Assembly (NCBI GenBank): GCA_963677225.1
Contig: OY781923.1
Span: forward strand, 1,922,001-1,986,000
DNA length: 64,000 bases
Reading direction: 5' to 3'
Origin: SABI01 sp028532915
Lineage (GTDB): Bacteria > Spirochaetota > Spirochaetia > Sphaerochaetales > Sphaerochaetaceae
Shown: positions 26,670 to 36,078 of the stretch, one piece after another
How the letters are laid out: the number at the start of each line of letters is the position of its first letter
Position numbering within the stretch: position 1 is the stretch's first letter
Program-made: the position numbers and the translations under genes
The notes under the pieces: model-generated
The model's database searches: none
The model's input: only the letters and a program-made list of their open reading frames with translations
Told to the model about the DNA's origin: nothing

Positions 26670-26728
26670 GAGAAAGGTATTTTTCAATGAATGTGTTCGT
26701 ATGGCCTAGGACAATCTCACTAGGTATA

Positions 26729-26851
26729 CTATTGGGGAATACTTCTTAGGTTCCAACTTTTACCTTCAATGTCACCAAAATGAGTACAATGATTACAATT
26801 CTCACAAGGAGAAAATGCTCTACCATAAAATCTTCTTGAATATTTATCCAC
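26729..26851 (-). CDS. Possible 40-residue Cys-rich protein after mcrC
   Basis: A minus-strand frame from GTG 26851 to TAG 26729, beginning 41 bases after the mcrC stop, with AAGGAAGG six bases before the GTG. The product contains CENCNHCTHF, a knuckle-like cluster that could bind zinc. No family is recognised. It could also be the end of a broken gene next to the insertion sequence. Confidence 0.3.
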   Translation of the reverse strand: MDKYSRRFYGRAFSPCENCNHCTHFGDIEGKSWNLRSIPQ

Positions 26852-26891
26852 TAAAATCCTTCCTTTCTTTGATACACATCTTTGAAATGAC

Positions 26892-27965
26892 TTATTGTAC
26901 TTTTTCTGAAGCCTTAAAAAAATACTTTTCAACTATCACATTTGGCTGATCTGCTATAATCTGAAATTCACTGTTCAAGTCCAACGTCTTCACACTGATT
27001 CTGTCCCCACTTATGTGATATTCTGCATCTGGTTGGATCATTTCATCGGTTCGAGCATAGAGAAGCATTCCGGCCACTTCATAAGGTGTATCACCAATGC
27101 TGGCAGTTTTGTTCTTCACATACGTGAATATCTGATATAGGTTACCCGAGTGGATGGTATGTTTATCATATTGAGACTGGGTGGAATGGGCCAAAAATTT
27201 AGCATCGATGATAAGAATCTTATCTTCGTACGACAATGTAATATCGCTTTGTATTTTCGGGAGCATGGTCTCGACTCCGTCATCGAGCGCCCAAGGAATT
27301 TGAGAGGCACTCGCTTTCAATCGAGGATATTCCTTGCTGTAATACTCTAGAATAAATTTTTCATATAAGTGGAACATTTCCTTTTCATCCACGAAGGAAG
27401 CTAGTTTGTATACTCCTCGGTCAGTTGTAAGTAGCATACCCTCCAGAATGAACTGGCAGAGACCTACCAGCATCCGGTAGGTGTTGTTGTTGCGATGGAA
27501 CCTGAGGTCAAACCACCGTATTGATGAGGGCTCGATGGTATCCACATTCGAGAAGAACAACATCTCCTTCTTCAGCTCATCCTTGTATGTAGTCTCTACA
27601 TGGGCATGATGTAGAAGGATCATCACAGTAGTTTTCAAGATTTGGTTGAGCATGTTGTTCTCAGACAACTCATCATATTCACAGGTTAGCATCTGTTTGT
27701 ATGCAATTTTGTTTCGGACAGTTCCTGGCATTTCGATCTTTCCACGCATCACTGCCAGATCTTCCGTGAGATTCAGATATTCCCGATACAACCCCTGCTT
27801 CAATTGGAGTCCGATACCTTTTGCCAAAATGGAGGCAAACAGATTGTGGATGTTGTCGAATTCCTCTTTAGCGATATCCTCATAGTTTTCCTGACGCAAT
27901 GCGGTGAAAGCGTACGACAGCATATAGTAAACGTTCTTTATAAAAACATTCCCATATTTACTCAT
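26892..27965 (-). CDS. mcrC: McrC-like nuclease subunit of an McrBC restriction system
   Basis: A 357-residue protein of the McrC family, the endonuclease partner of the McrB motor that cuts DNA carrying modified bases. The PD-(D/E)xK nuclease core is visible near residue 260: Asp in IQSDITLS, followed by ILIIDAKF, and a C-terminal helix with YDKHTIHSGNLYQIFTYV. The N-terminal part (NVYYMLSYAF, LAKGIGLQLKQGLYREYL) is the McrB-binding domain of the shorter McrC type. I use the ATG at 27965: it overlaps the mcrB stop as ATGA. A start ten codons upstream lies inside mcrB and lacks this coupling. The subunit itself looks intact. Confidence 0.9.
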   Translation of the reverse strand: MSKYGNVFIKNVYYMLSYAFTALRQENYEDIAKEEFDNIHNLFASILAKGIGLQLKQGLYREYLNLTEDLAVMRGKIEMPGTVRNKIAYKQMLTCEYDELSENNMLNQILKTTVMILLHHAHVETTYKDELKKEMLFFSNVDTIEPSSIRWFDLRFHRNNNTYRMLVGLCQFILEGMLLTTDRGVYKLASFVDEKEMFHLYEKFILEYYSKEYPRLKASASQIPWALDDGVETMLPKIQSDITLSYEDKILIIDAKFLAHSTQSQYDKHTIHSGNLYQIFTYVKNKTASIGDTPYEVAGMLLYARTDEMIQPDAEYHISGDRISVKTLDLNSEFQIIADQPNVIVEKYFFKASEKVQ

Positions 27966-30353
27966 TGGAACACACCGCGCAGTATACTTTCCCATCGTTG
28001 TAGTTTATTGGAATCATCGAACCAGTATTCACTCAGCATGGGGAGGATTTCAAACTTGACTACTGATTCAAGCCACTCTTCAGTACATTCATTCTGACCG
28101 CAGAAATAGCTGTGGCCGATGCAGAATCCTTTGCCCAGTGATTTGTCCAGCGAGATTTCCTTATTTAACTCCTTCACCCTGGCCAATAGTTCATTGAAAG
28201 TCTCATCAGCCAAGGAATCCCGATATCTTATAAAGCCATCTGAATCAAATCCCGGTTCAAGTTCAAAGAAGCTGAAACGGCGGCGAAGAGCATAATCGAT
28301 CATAGCCAGGCTACGATCCGCGGTATTCATCATGCCAATGATATATAAATTCTTCGGTACAAAGAACGACATCCCGCTATAAGCCAGCGTCACTTTCGTA
28401 CCTCGGTAATCACGCTCAAGCAACATGGGGAGCTCTCCGAAAACCTTGCTCAAGTGCCCGCGGTTTATCTCGTCTATGATGAAGAAGAACTCCTTGTCCG
28501 GTTGGTTGGCTGCCCGCTGGCAGAACCGGTAGAAGATGCCGAATTTCAATTCAAAGCCATCATCTGATGGCTTGTAGCCCATCATAAAATCCTCATAGGA
28601 ATAACTCTGGTGGAATTGAACAAATTCTATCCGGGTATCATCCTTTTTTCCGATCATCGAATACGCGAGGCGCTTAGCAGCAAAAGTCTTGCCAACTCCC
28701 GGCGGGCCTTGGAGTATGATGTTCTGCTTGTTCTTTAGGACTGCGACCAGCATGTCGTATCGGCTTTCAGACATAAATACTTCCTTCAGGAAATCTTCTT
28801 TGTCATAGGCAATGGCATGGGCTGCTACCGGAATTGGATTTTCATCTCGAATGAGATCCAAAATGAAGTCATACTCCCCTTTTGAAAGTTTGAACAAACT
28901 CCCCTGGGCATTCCTGAAATACTCCATCCTTTCAAGCTCGGGACATTCTTTCAATGCTTGGTAATCTACCGGCACGGAAAGACCTTCGACCTTTTCAAAA
29001 TAGATCTTCTCACCATCCTGCTCAGCAACAACTTTCCCCAGAGCAACAATCTCCTTGATCGGCTTGGATTCATACCCGATGATTAGATCTCCCGCTTTAG
29101 CATCCAAGAAGTTCTGAAAAATACGACGTTTATTTCCATTGTCGTTATAGAGTGTATATGACTGTTCCTCCCCCACAGCAATATCTGAGAAACTCCAGAT
29201 CTTGGGATTTGCATTTAGCCACCAATACCCGTGTATATTTTTACCATCAGCAGGGGTGGCATATAATGCTACCTTGCTCAAATCAACTTTATCCAGGGTA
29301 GCGGCTAACTCATCTCTAAGTTTCCATACAAAACTGCCTTGATCATCCTTGCTTGCTTGACGGCCAACATAGAGTATCGGCCACCAGCGTAAGTTCTCAT
29401 GGTCGTCTTTCCTGAGAGGACAGCCTGTTTTTTTCGGCTATACGACGTGCGAGGGAAACCGATCCGCTATTGTAGAAATTTTTATTCTCTCCATATTTAG
29501 TCTCAAGTTGAGTGCATGTTGCCATACCACCGTAATCCTTTAATCGCTTCATGATCTCAAGGCTGCTAGGGGTAAAGATCTCTTTGTCATTGAGAAGCTC
29601 AATCCATTTCTCCATTGAAATTTTTGGTGAGTAGTCTACGGGGATCCATGAATCATCTGAGATCAAGTCCTTCTTTGAGTAATAGCGGCTGATGTAGAAA
29701 CCAACATCGATGGTCAACGTCTTTAATTCTGGATCAGGATAGCAACTAGGGGTTAAATGAGTATGAAGAATCTCTACCAATTCCTTGTCTTTATGCAGTT
29801 CGTTGCAGATTTCGTTATACAGCAGAATGCTGTTGCGAATATTGTCGGCATATGCACCTTTTTTGAATCGATAGTCACTCGCCAACTCGCGTGCAACGGT
29901 TTTCACCTCACCAAATTTATAGATGTAATACTTGTCCGGATACCTGAGCCATAAATACGTGCTGATTGCGTTCTCATTCTGGTAATGCTGCTTCGCGCCT
30001 TCTCCATATTTTTCAAGCAGGATGGCAGATTGAGTCTTGAAAGCTTCAATGCGTTCAAAGACTTCTTCGTTTTCATCGAAAAGCGCAATAAACATCGCCC
30101 TGACTTTTTCTGGATCTAAACCGGCAAATGTTAGAATCATTTTGGAAGGGAAATAGTTGTTGGAAACTAGTAGATTCTCTGTTCTATTAAGAGAATTCTT
30201 TAGCATGGAAACAAAATCAACAGCGTTTACATCCCAATCATCCTGGAAGCCTTTCACCGCTTCCCATTTGTACTTCTCATCAGCCCATTGTGTGGTTACG
30301 AAATCCTTTTTATAGCTCTCCAGAAAAAAATCCAAGCGAGATTTATCAAACAT
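27962..30353 (-). pseudogene. mcrB: McrB-like restriction ATPase, interrupted by a frameshift
   Basis: One gene read in two pieces. The first (30353 to about 29430) encodes the N-terminal domain with YPDKYYIYKFGEVK and YYSKKD. At a seven-A tract (T7 at 29428-29434 on the plus strand) the frame shifts, and the first piece stops shortly after at 29397. With one A fewer, the reading continues as TGCP...ENLRWWPILYVGRQ into the second frame (to 27962). That part carries an EVE/YTH-like modified-base-reading region (GYWWLNANPKIWSFSDI, DLIIGYESKPIKEIVALGKV) and the AAA+ motor: Walker A GPPGVGKT, Walker B FFIIDEINR and the McrB signature MNTADRS. The joined protein would be about 795 residues. AAGGGG precedes the ATG at 30353. 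It may be a dead gene, a phase-variable gene or a sequencing error. Confidence 0.85.
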
Positions 30354-30709
30354 ACTACAACCCCTTAACACTTTATCCTTAAGATTAGTATCTAAAAAAT
30401 GGGTTCTAGGGATTCATCGAATCTACCGCCCTGTTGTCTTATCTCTATTCAGCAAAGGAGAAAGGCTATGATAGTATCAACTCTAATTACGAGAGAACCT
30501 TTGGATACCAACAGAATTAGAGACCGATGATAATTCCTCCAACACATAGTTTTTCCCGTTCTAAAAGTTTTTGGAGGGATGCTGTAATATTCTAACATGG
30601 AAATGTTAAATTGAGAGATATAATCGCACTTCAAGGCTTTAAAATTGATTCATAGCACTAAGATTTTTTCAGAGAAGTTTTTGTTCTACGGCAAGCTGTA
30701 TTAGAAAAT

Positions 30710-30916
30710 CTATTCATTCTCAGGAAGATCCCTCCCTCCAGGATATTTAAACCTGACATCATATCCATGGTTAAGGAGTAGTGCAATCTCCGAGAACAGG
30801 GAGTCTGCTGTTGTGTGAAAGGATGGCCTCTCTCTATTTATAATGATAGTGATCCCGGCCACTCCTTCAATCAAGTGGTCATTCCTGACGACCCGTGCTT
30901 CCATTTTTCCACTCAT
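30710..30916 (-). CDS. Hypothetical small protein, 68 residues
   Basis: A minus-strand frame starting at ATG 30916 with GGAGA six bases upstream. The product has mixed charged and beta-type character (VAGITIIINRERPSFHTTADSL) and no recognised domain. It is about 360 bases upstream of mcrB on the same strand. The ribosome site and compact size make a real small gene plausible, but nothing else supports it. Confidence 0.4.
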   Translation of the reverse strand: MSGKMEARVVRNDHLIEGVAGITIIINRERPSFHTTADSLFSEIALLLNHGYDVRFKYPGGRDLPENE

Positions 30917-31227
30917 GTTGTATCTCCAAAGGTTGAATTAGTTACTCGCCTCCAAACAGGCTATACCTTAGTTACGCGTTTGTGATTTGTTCTGCTTTGA
31001 TGATAGGGAAAAAATTCTTATTAATACCATGACCTCCCCTACTGATTTCGCTATATGGACGAGAGGTTTCTGGTAGGGTTCTGTGTTTGTTGTAACCAAC
31101 TTCTCAGTAATAAGCGATCTCGAAGCATATTTAGCTTTATAAATAAAAATTCTTTAATCTGCAATTATCTCATGTTATAATATATTAGCAACCATCTTTC
31201 TATATATAAACCGAGGAGCAACTATCT

Positions 31228-31347
31228 ATGATAAAAAGTATGCAGGAAAATTATTTCCTATGGGATGAGCGCCACATATCATGGCCTAATCTAATGGACA
31301 TGTTAAAAACAACCTCTCAAAGATTATACCAACATTCTCTTGTTTAA
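31228..31347 (+). CDS. Possible 39-residue protein upstream of the defence operon
   Basis: ATG at 31228 preceded by GAGGAG at nine bases, stop at 31345-31347. The peptide is hydrophilic with several Trp and Met residues (NYFLWDERHISWPNLMDMLK). No family is recognised. It may be a leader peptide, a small regulator, or the remains of a longer gene. The surrounding 30.9-31.5 kb is AT-rich and otherwise empty. Confidence 0.35.
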   Translation: MIKSMQENYFLWDERHISWPNLMDMLKTTSQRLYQHSLV

Positions 31348-31513
31348 TTATCGTAGATTATTAGGATAACAAACAGAGGTACAGTGAATATTTGTTATGC
31401 ATTTTTGGGCAACTCTGATTGTTTCAAGAAAATTGGTTGTTAATAACTATCACTTACTGTACACTACTAGGAGTTTAATAAATGCTTTCTATTCCGATAT
31501 TGGGAGAAGTAAT

Positions 31514-31696
31514 GTGAATAAAACAGATGAAGTTATGACTATTGATGAACTTGTTCTGTATCTCAAAATCCCTAAGTCAACGTTATACAAACTCGTAAGA
31601 GAGGGTGAAATTCCTAGTCAGAAGATTGGTCGGCATCTCCGTTTTCGAAAGGAGAGAATAGATAGGTGGTTAGATCAAAAGCAGGAAGGAAAGTAG
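31514..31696 (+). CDS. Excisionase-type helix-turn-helix protein
   Basis: A 60-residue DNA-binding protein of the MerR-like excisionase (HTH_17) family. The core is MTIDELVLYLKIPKSTLYKLVREGEIPSQKIGRHLRFRKERIDRWL, nearly the whole protein. I start at GTG 31514 because GGGAGAAG lies just upstream and the longer frame adds 39 residues of non-homologous sequence. Such proteins act as small transcription factors or as recombination directionality factors. No integrase is nearby, so a regulatory role for the operon starting at 31818, 121 bases downstream, is more likely (inference). Confidence 0.8.
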   Translation: MNKTDEVMTIDELVLYLKIPKSTLYKLVREGEIPSQKIGRHLRFRKERIDRWLDQKQEGK

Positions 31697-31817
31697 AGGA
31701 GTCAGTCCTGAATGTGTTGAACTGCTTGATAGGCACTGTGATTACACATGTTCGTGAGACCAATCTGAAGTAAATGTGCCAGCATGTTAAAACGATATTT
31801 TGAATGGAGTATCAAAG

Positions 31818-34547
31818 ATGAACACGAAAGAAATAATAGATAGAATATTCAAGGATCCGGGCGTTAAGTACGAACTCACGGAGTTTGAAAACTTAGGCAA
31901 GCCTATTCATGAAATACTCTGTATCGAATCGAAGACAGTAACAACTGGAAAGGATACAGGGAAGACCAAGTATTACCTGAAAAGTTTTATCCCATTTTCA
32001 TCTGGAAATGAGTTTGTCCAAGTCTACGTCGAAGGTGGCAAGTCTGCACCGGAGGAAATCGTTCGTCAGTTATGGGTTTACAAGCTGCTAATGCATTATG
32101 GCTATACAGCGGATGAAATTGATCTTGAAAAGGGCGTCCAGTTTGGGACTGAGATTGGTACAAAGGCGGCGGACATCATCGTTTACACGGATGCTACAAA
32201 AGAAACGCCTAAGATCATCGTTGAGTGCAAGAAACCGAAGCGTAAAGACGGTATCGAGCAGCTCAAGAGTTATATGAATGCAAAGGGAGCACCGGTGGCG
32301 ATTTGGTCTAATGGCAGCGACAGCGTGATTCTCTATAGACCTTATCCTGCACAGTTCGACGATACTCTATTCGATCTGCCGAGGAAGGGTGAAGAGGCAA
32401 AGGACGTTCTGGAGAAAAAGAAGACGCTGCTGGACCTGAAACGAGACTTCAACTTCAAGAAGATCATCCAGGATCTGGAAGAGCTGGTGCTCGCAGACAG
32501 CGGGAAAGACGAGTTCAACGAGATCTTCAAGCTGATTTTTGCCAAGATTTGGGATGAGAAGGAGGCGCAGGAGACCCGCAGGGACAAAGTAGTCGAGTTT
32601 CGGAAAGCGTTGGATCCGGAAATTACGTACGACCGGATCAATACCCTTTTCCACAAGGCGTGTGAGGAGTGGCCGGGGATCTTCAAGGAGGGCGACGACA
32701 TAGAGCTTGCAAAACGGCACCTCCAAGTGTGTGTCGGGCCTATCGAGGGTGTGCGACTGATGGGGTCGAACCTTCGGATTATGGATGACGCATTTGAATA
32801 CCTGCTTCCCACGGAAGCCAAGAAGAAGAAAGGTCAGTTCTTTACTCCGCGTCACGTAGTAGAGATGTGTGTGCGGATGCTCAACCCGAAAAGGAACGAA
32901 TATGTGATGGACCCAGCCTGTGGGTCCGGAGGTTTCCTACTTCATGCCATGGATTGGGCATATCCAGCGGCTGACAATAACGCGCGCGAGTTGCGCAAGC
33001 ACAGATACGCCGCGAAGTATCTGTGGGGCATCGACTTTGAACAGCGAGCTGCAAAGACCTCACGTGCGCTAATGCTAATTGCCGGCGATGGGCATACGAA
33101 CATCTTCGGCCCCGATGTCTCCAGCTTAGATCCAAGGACCTGGTATGAAAACTCCTCGGGGCAGGCACTAATGCAAGGCTTACGACAAGCAAAACTCACA
33201 GCCACCAGGATCCCCGAGAACGAGACACTTAGGGATGACGACAAGGCATGGGATTATTTCGACGAACTGAAGTTTGATGTGATCCTTGCCAATCCCCCTT
33301 TTGCAGGAGAGATGAAGGATCGCAAGATGCTGTCTCACTACTACCTGGCAAAGCCCGCGCTGAAACGGGCGAAGGACAAAGCTCCGAAGGAGGAGCGTGA
33401 CGTACTCTTCATTGAACGTATACTTAAGATGCTAAAGCCAGGTGGTCGTGCTGCAATCGTGTTACCGCAAGGCAAATTCAACAACTCTTCCCTAGCCTTC
33501 ATCCGCGAATGGATACTTAAGAAAGCCCGGCTGCTGGCCGTTGTCGGTCTGCATCCCAATACCTTCAAGCCACATACAGGGACCAAGACCTCCGTCCTGT
33601 TTGTGCAGAAATACACAGAAAATGAACTTTCCGAGATTGAAAAGGTGCACCAGGAAGTCGCTAAGGATTGTCCTGATTACGAGACAAAACTGAAAGCGCT
33701 ATTGGAAAAGCATATAGACAGTGAGGATGTGCCAGAGAACGATATCCCTGAAGCGGTCATGGATCTGATGGCCGAGAATTTCAGCGATCCGGAGCCAGAA
33801 GTTAGTGAAGAATTTGAGGACACCGAAGAGAGTAAAAACGATAACGTAGACAATGGAGATCGCGTCGAACAGGCTAAAGAAAAGATCCAAGAGATGAAGG
33901 CAGCCTTGCTCAAGACCAAGCAAAAGCTGATCGATCTCGACAGTGACATTGAGGCCCTAAAAGCGAAGCAAGGGCAGGAGATTAATGCTATCACCGAGCA
34001 GTGGACCGGGACAAAGGTTGAGCTCAACATTCATTTGAAGAGCTTGAAAGATGAACACAAGACCGCGCTCAAGGATCTGAAGAACGGCCAGAAATCCAAA
34101 AAAAAGAAGCTGAAAGCTGAGATCAAGAAATTTGAAAAAGCAATCCCGGAAGCCGAGTATGAGCTGAAGGTCCTGACCACTCGCGGCAAGATCGAGCTAA
34201 TTTTGGCCGATGTTGACTTGATCGTTACACTGAAAGAACGCTGGGCCGCGGCGGAGGTCGCCAAGCGTTTAGACTATCCTATCTTTATGGCCGTCAGTGA
34301 ACGTGGAGGAAAGAACAACTCCGGAAACTACGAGTATGTCATTGACGAGGACGGCAGTCTGGTTGAGTTCCCCAATGGACATTCGCAGGAAGGTCAGCTC
34401 ATTATCGACCAAGACTTGGTCAACTACGACTTTGGTGCTGAAGACCTCAAAGATGTATCATCATTCCCGCCGGAGGCAATGGCAATAGCGGAATCCTTCG
34501 TGAAGTTTGCACAAGAACAAGGGCTGAGTTTCTGGGAGGTCGACTGA
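31818..34547 (+). CDS. HsdR-N nuclease-like domain fused to N6-adenine DNA methylase (HsdM type)
   Basis: About 909 residues with several modules. Residues 80-180 resemble the N-terminal nuclease domain of type I HsdR: an Asp near residue 119 (KAADIIVYT) and the E-x-K pair in IIVECKKPKR give a PD-(D/E)xK-like core. A helical HsdM N-terminal region follows. The methylase core has motif I DPACGSGGF near 365 and motif IV NPPF near 492, as in gamma-class N6-adenine methylases. After about residue 640 comes a long charged coiled coil that ordinary HsdM lacks, and then a beta-rich C-terminus. The start at 31818 has GGAG eight bases upstream. Its stop overlaps the hsdS start by one base (TGATG). No HsdR helicase gene is present. 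Confidence 0.88.
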   Translation: MNTKEIIDRIFKDPGVKYELTEFENLGKPIHEILCIESKTVTTGKDTGKTKYYLKSFIPFSSGNEFVQVYVEGGKSAPEEIVRQLWVYKLLMHYGYTADEIDLEKGVQFGTEIGTKAADIIVYTDATKETPKIIVECKKPKRKDGIEQLKSYMNAKGAPVAIWSNGSDSVILYRPYPAQFDDTLFDLPRKGEEAKDVLEKKKTLLDLKRDFNFKKIIQDLEELVLADSGKDEFNEIFKLIFAKIWDEKEAQETRRDKVVEFRKALDPEITYDRINTLFHKACEEWPGIFKEGDDIELAKRHLQVCVGPIEGVRLMGSNLRIMDDAFEYLLPTEAKKKKGQFFTPRHVVEMCVRMLNPKRNEYVMDPACGSGGFLLHAMDWAYPAADNNARELRKHRYAAKYLWGIDFEQRAAKTSRALMLIAGDGHTNIFGPDVSSLDPRTWYENSSGQALMQGLRQAKLTATRIPENETLRDDDKAWDYFDELKFDVILANPPFAGEMKDRKMLSHYYLAKPALKRAKDKAPKEERDVLFIERILKMLKPGGRAAIVLPQGKFNNSSLAFIREWILKKARLLAVVGLHPNTFKPHTGTKTSVLFVQKYTENELSEIEKVHQEVAKDCPDYETKLKALLEKHIDSEDVPENDIPEAVMDLMAENFSDPEPEVSEEFEDTEESKNDNVDNGDRVEQAKEKIQEMKAALLKTKQKLIDLDSDIEALKAKQGQEINAITEQWTGTKVELNIHLKSLKDEHKTALKDLKNGQKSKKKKLKAEIKKFEKAIPEAEYELKVLTTRGKIELILADVDLIVTLKERWAAAEVAKRLDYPIFMAVSERGGKNNSGNYEYVIDEDGSLVEFPNGHSQEGQLIIDQDLVNYDFGAEDLKDVSSFPPEAMAIAESFVKFAQEQGLSFWEVD

Positions 34548-35902
34548 TGGCTGCAACGACTTTAGTGCAGTTGAGCGCCACAGTTGCGAACAACCGTTTC
34601 TCGGCCGAGTTCTTCGATCCTCAATATGTCTTTCACCCTAAAGATCCGAGCGGTTGGCTCCCGATTGGTCAGGTTCTCAAAAAGTGCGAATACGGCATTT
34701 CCACGGCTATGAACACGAATGGGGCGGGGTATCCGATGTTTCGGATGAATGAGATAGAGAACTGTTTTGTACAGCGTGCCGAGAAGCATGCTGACATATC
34801 AGCTGCATTGTTTGAGCGGTATCGGCTAAAAAAGAATGATGTCCTGTTCAATAGGACAAACTCTTTCGATTTTGTTGGAAGAACCGGCATTGTGATGGAT
34901 CAGACGGACTCTACGTTTGCTTCATATTTGATACGTTTGGTACCTGACTCTTCACTCATCACTCCTGAATTTCTGACGGTTTACCTGAACACGGCGTTTG
35001 GAATTGGACAGGTGAAGCGCCGCGCGATGCGTTCCATCAACCAAGCAAACGTGAGCGGATCAGAGATCCAGCGCGTATTGATCCCGCTAATTCCGATAGA
35101 GCTTCAGAAGGAAATTGGAGAGACTGTTCATAAAGCTCACGCGAATCTGCGAGAGAGCGAATCTGTATATTACAAAGCCCAGCAACTCCTGGAATCCTCA
35201 CTAGAGCTGGACAAGCTGCAATTTAACAAGTCTGTTGGTTACACGGCGCATTTTAGCGAACTGGAGTCATCGCACCGGAACGACGCTCAGCACTTCCAGC
35301 CGCGCTTTGCCCAGCTCCTGAACCATCTTGCCAAGTTTCCAACCACGCGAATTCGCAATGTGCGCTGCCACAACAGACGCGGCATTCAACCGATTTATGT
35401 TGCTGACGGCAGCCATGCTGTGGTGAACAGTCAACATCTAGGTGCAAAGCATGTCGACTATGACGGCTTGCAGAGGACGACCGAGATGGCGTTTAATGCT
35501 GCGCCCGAAGCCCATATTGAACCAGAGGACCTGCTGATCTACACCACAGGTGCCTACATCGGAAGGACGAATGTTTACCTCGGCGACGCGCCCGCGTTTG
35601 CCAGTAACCATGTGAACATTTTACGGCTCTATCCTGCCATCGATCATGCATACATGAGCATGGTGTTTCAGTCGATAATTGGGCAGTTTCAAACCTTGAA
35701 GCACGCGCGTGGGAGCGCGCAGGCCGAGCTCTACCCGGCTGACATCGACAAGTTTGTTGTTCCTCTTCTGAAACCAGCAAGGCAGGCGGAAATCGGGAAC
35801 CTTGTCCGAGAAAGCCTGAAGGGACAGCGGGAGTCCGCGAAACTTCTTGAACAGGCTAAAGCCCGTGTCGAACAGCTGATCGAGGAGGCCATTGCAAGAT
35901 GA
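34547..35902 (+). CDS. hsdS: Type I specificity subunit HsdS
   Basis: A 451-residue specificity protein with two target-recognition domains separated by helical spacers. The first half has YGISTAMNTNGAGYPMFRMNEI and LIPLIPIELQKEIGETVHKAHANL; the second has TGAYIGRTNVYLG and VVPLLKPARQAEIGNLVRESL, each closing a TRD with the conserved coiled spacer. It should direct the upstream methylase to a bipartite DNA site. It overlaps the methylase gene (TGATG) and the next gene (ATGA), so all are translationally coupled. Confidence 0.9.
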   Translation: MAATTLVQLSATVANNRFSAEFFDPQYVFHPKDPSGWLPIGQVLKKCEYGISTAMNTNGAGYPMFRMNEIENCFVQRAEKHADISAALFERYRLKKNDVLFNRTNSFDFVGRTGIVMDQTDSTFASYLIRLVPDSSLITPEFLTVYLNTAFGIGQVKRRAMRSINQANVSGSEIQRVLIPLIPIELQKEIGETVHKAHANLRESESVYYKAQQLLESSLELDKLQFNKSVGYTAHFSELESSHRNDAQHFQPRFAQLLNHLAKFPTTRIRNVRCHNRRGIQPIYVADGSHAVVNSQHLGAKHVDYDGLQRTTEMAFNAAPEAHIEPEDLLIYTTGAYIGRTNVYLGDAPAFASNHVNILRLYPAIDHAYMSMVFQSIIGQFQTLKHARGSAQAELYPADIDKFVVPLLKPARQAEIGNLVRESLKGQRESAKLLEQAKARVEQLIEEAIAR

Positions 35903-36078
35903 ACCTATCTATTGAAGACAAGCAACTGCTTGAGGAGTTGTGTAAGCAGCACGAGGTGAGTCAGGAAAGAGTGTTGAAGCTGTTAAAGACAGTCCATGAA
36001 TATGAGTTCAAGGACCGTCGGACGGGGGTGTATGACGCGCTGCGGGAAATTCTTAAATCAAAGGCGGGAGGCGCGTAA
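35899..36078 (+). CDS. Small protein of a DNA-modification gene cluster, 59 residues
   Basis: A 59-residue protein (start ATG 35899 overlapping the hsdS stop; TAA 36076-36078 overlapping the next ATG). It is almost wholly helical, with EELCKQHEVSQERVLKLLKT followed by a helix rich in charge (EYEFKDRRTGVYDALREIL). From memory it resembles short proteins annotated beside Dnd-like and type I-like modification clusters, but no function is established. Position between hsdS and the winged-helix gene, with overlapping stops and starts, makes it a genuine operon member. It may bridge the modification and ATPase parts. Confidence 0.75.
   Translation: MNLSIEDKQLLEELCKQHEVSQERVLKLLKTVHEYEFKDRRTGVYDALREILKSKAGGA

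Noticed and set aside
29281..29400. A separate short ATPase gene starting at a TTG near 29281
   Set aside because: The frame remains open and homologous well upstream (ENLRWWPILYVGRQ...), so the TTG lies in the middle of mcrB. No ribosome site is present.
29426..29434. A AAA AAC heptamer in mcrB as a programmed -1 frameshift site
   Set aside because: The frame needed for the second half is one base forward (+1), not back. A -1 slip would lead into a third, wrong frame, so the classic slippery-site explanation does not work.
31514..31696. The small helix-turn-helix protein as proof of an active integrative element
   Set aside because: No integrase, attachment repeat or element boundary was found nearby; the fold alone is not enough.
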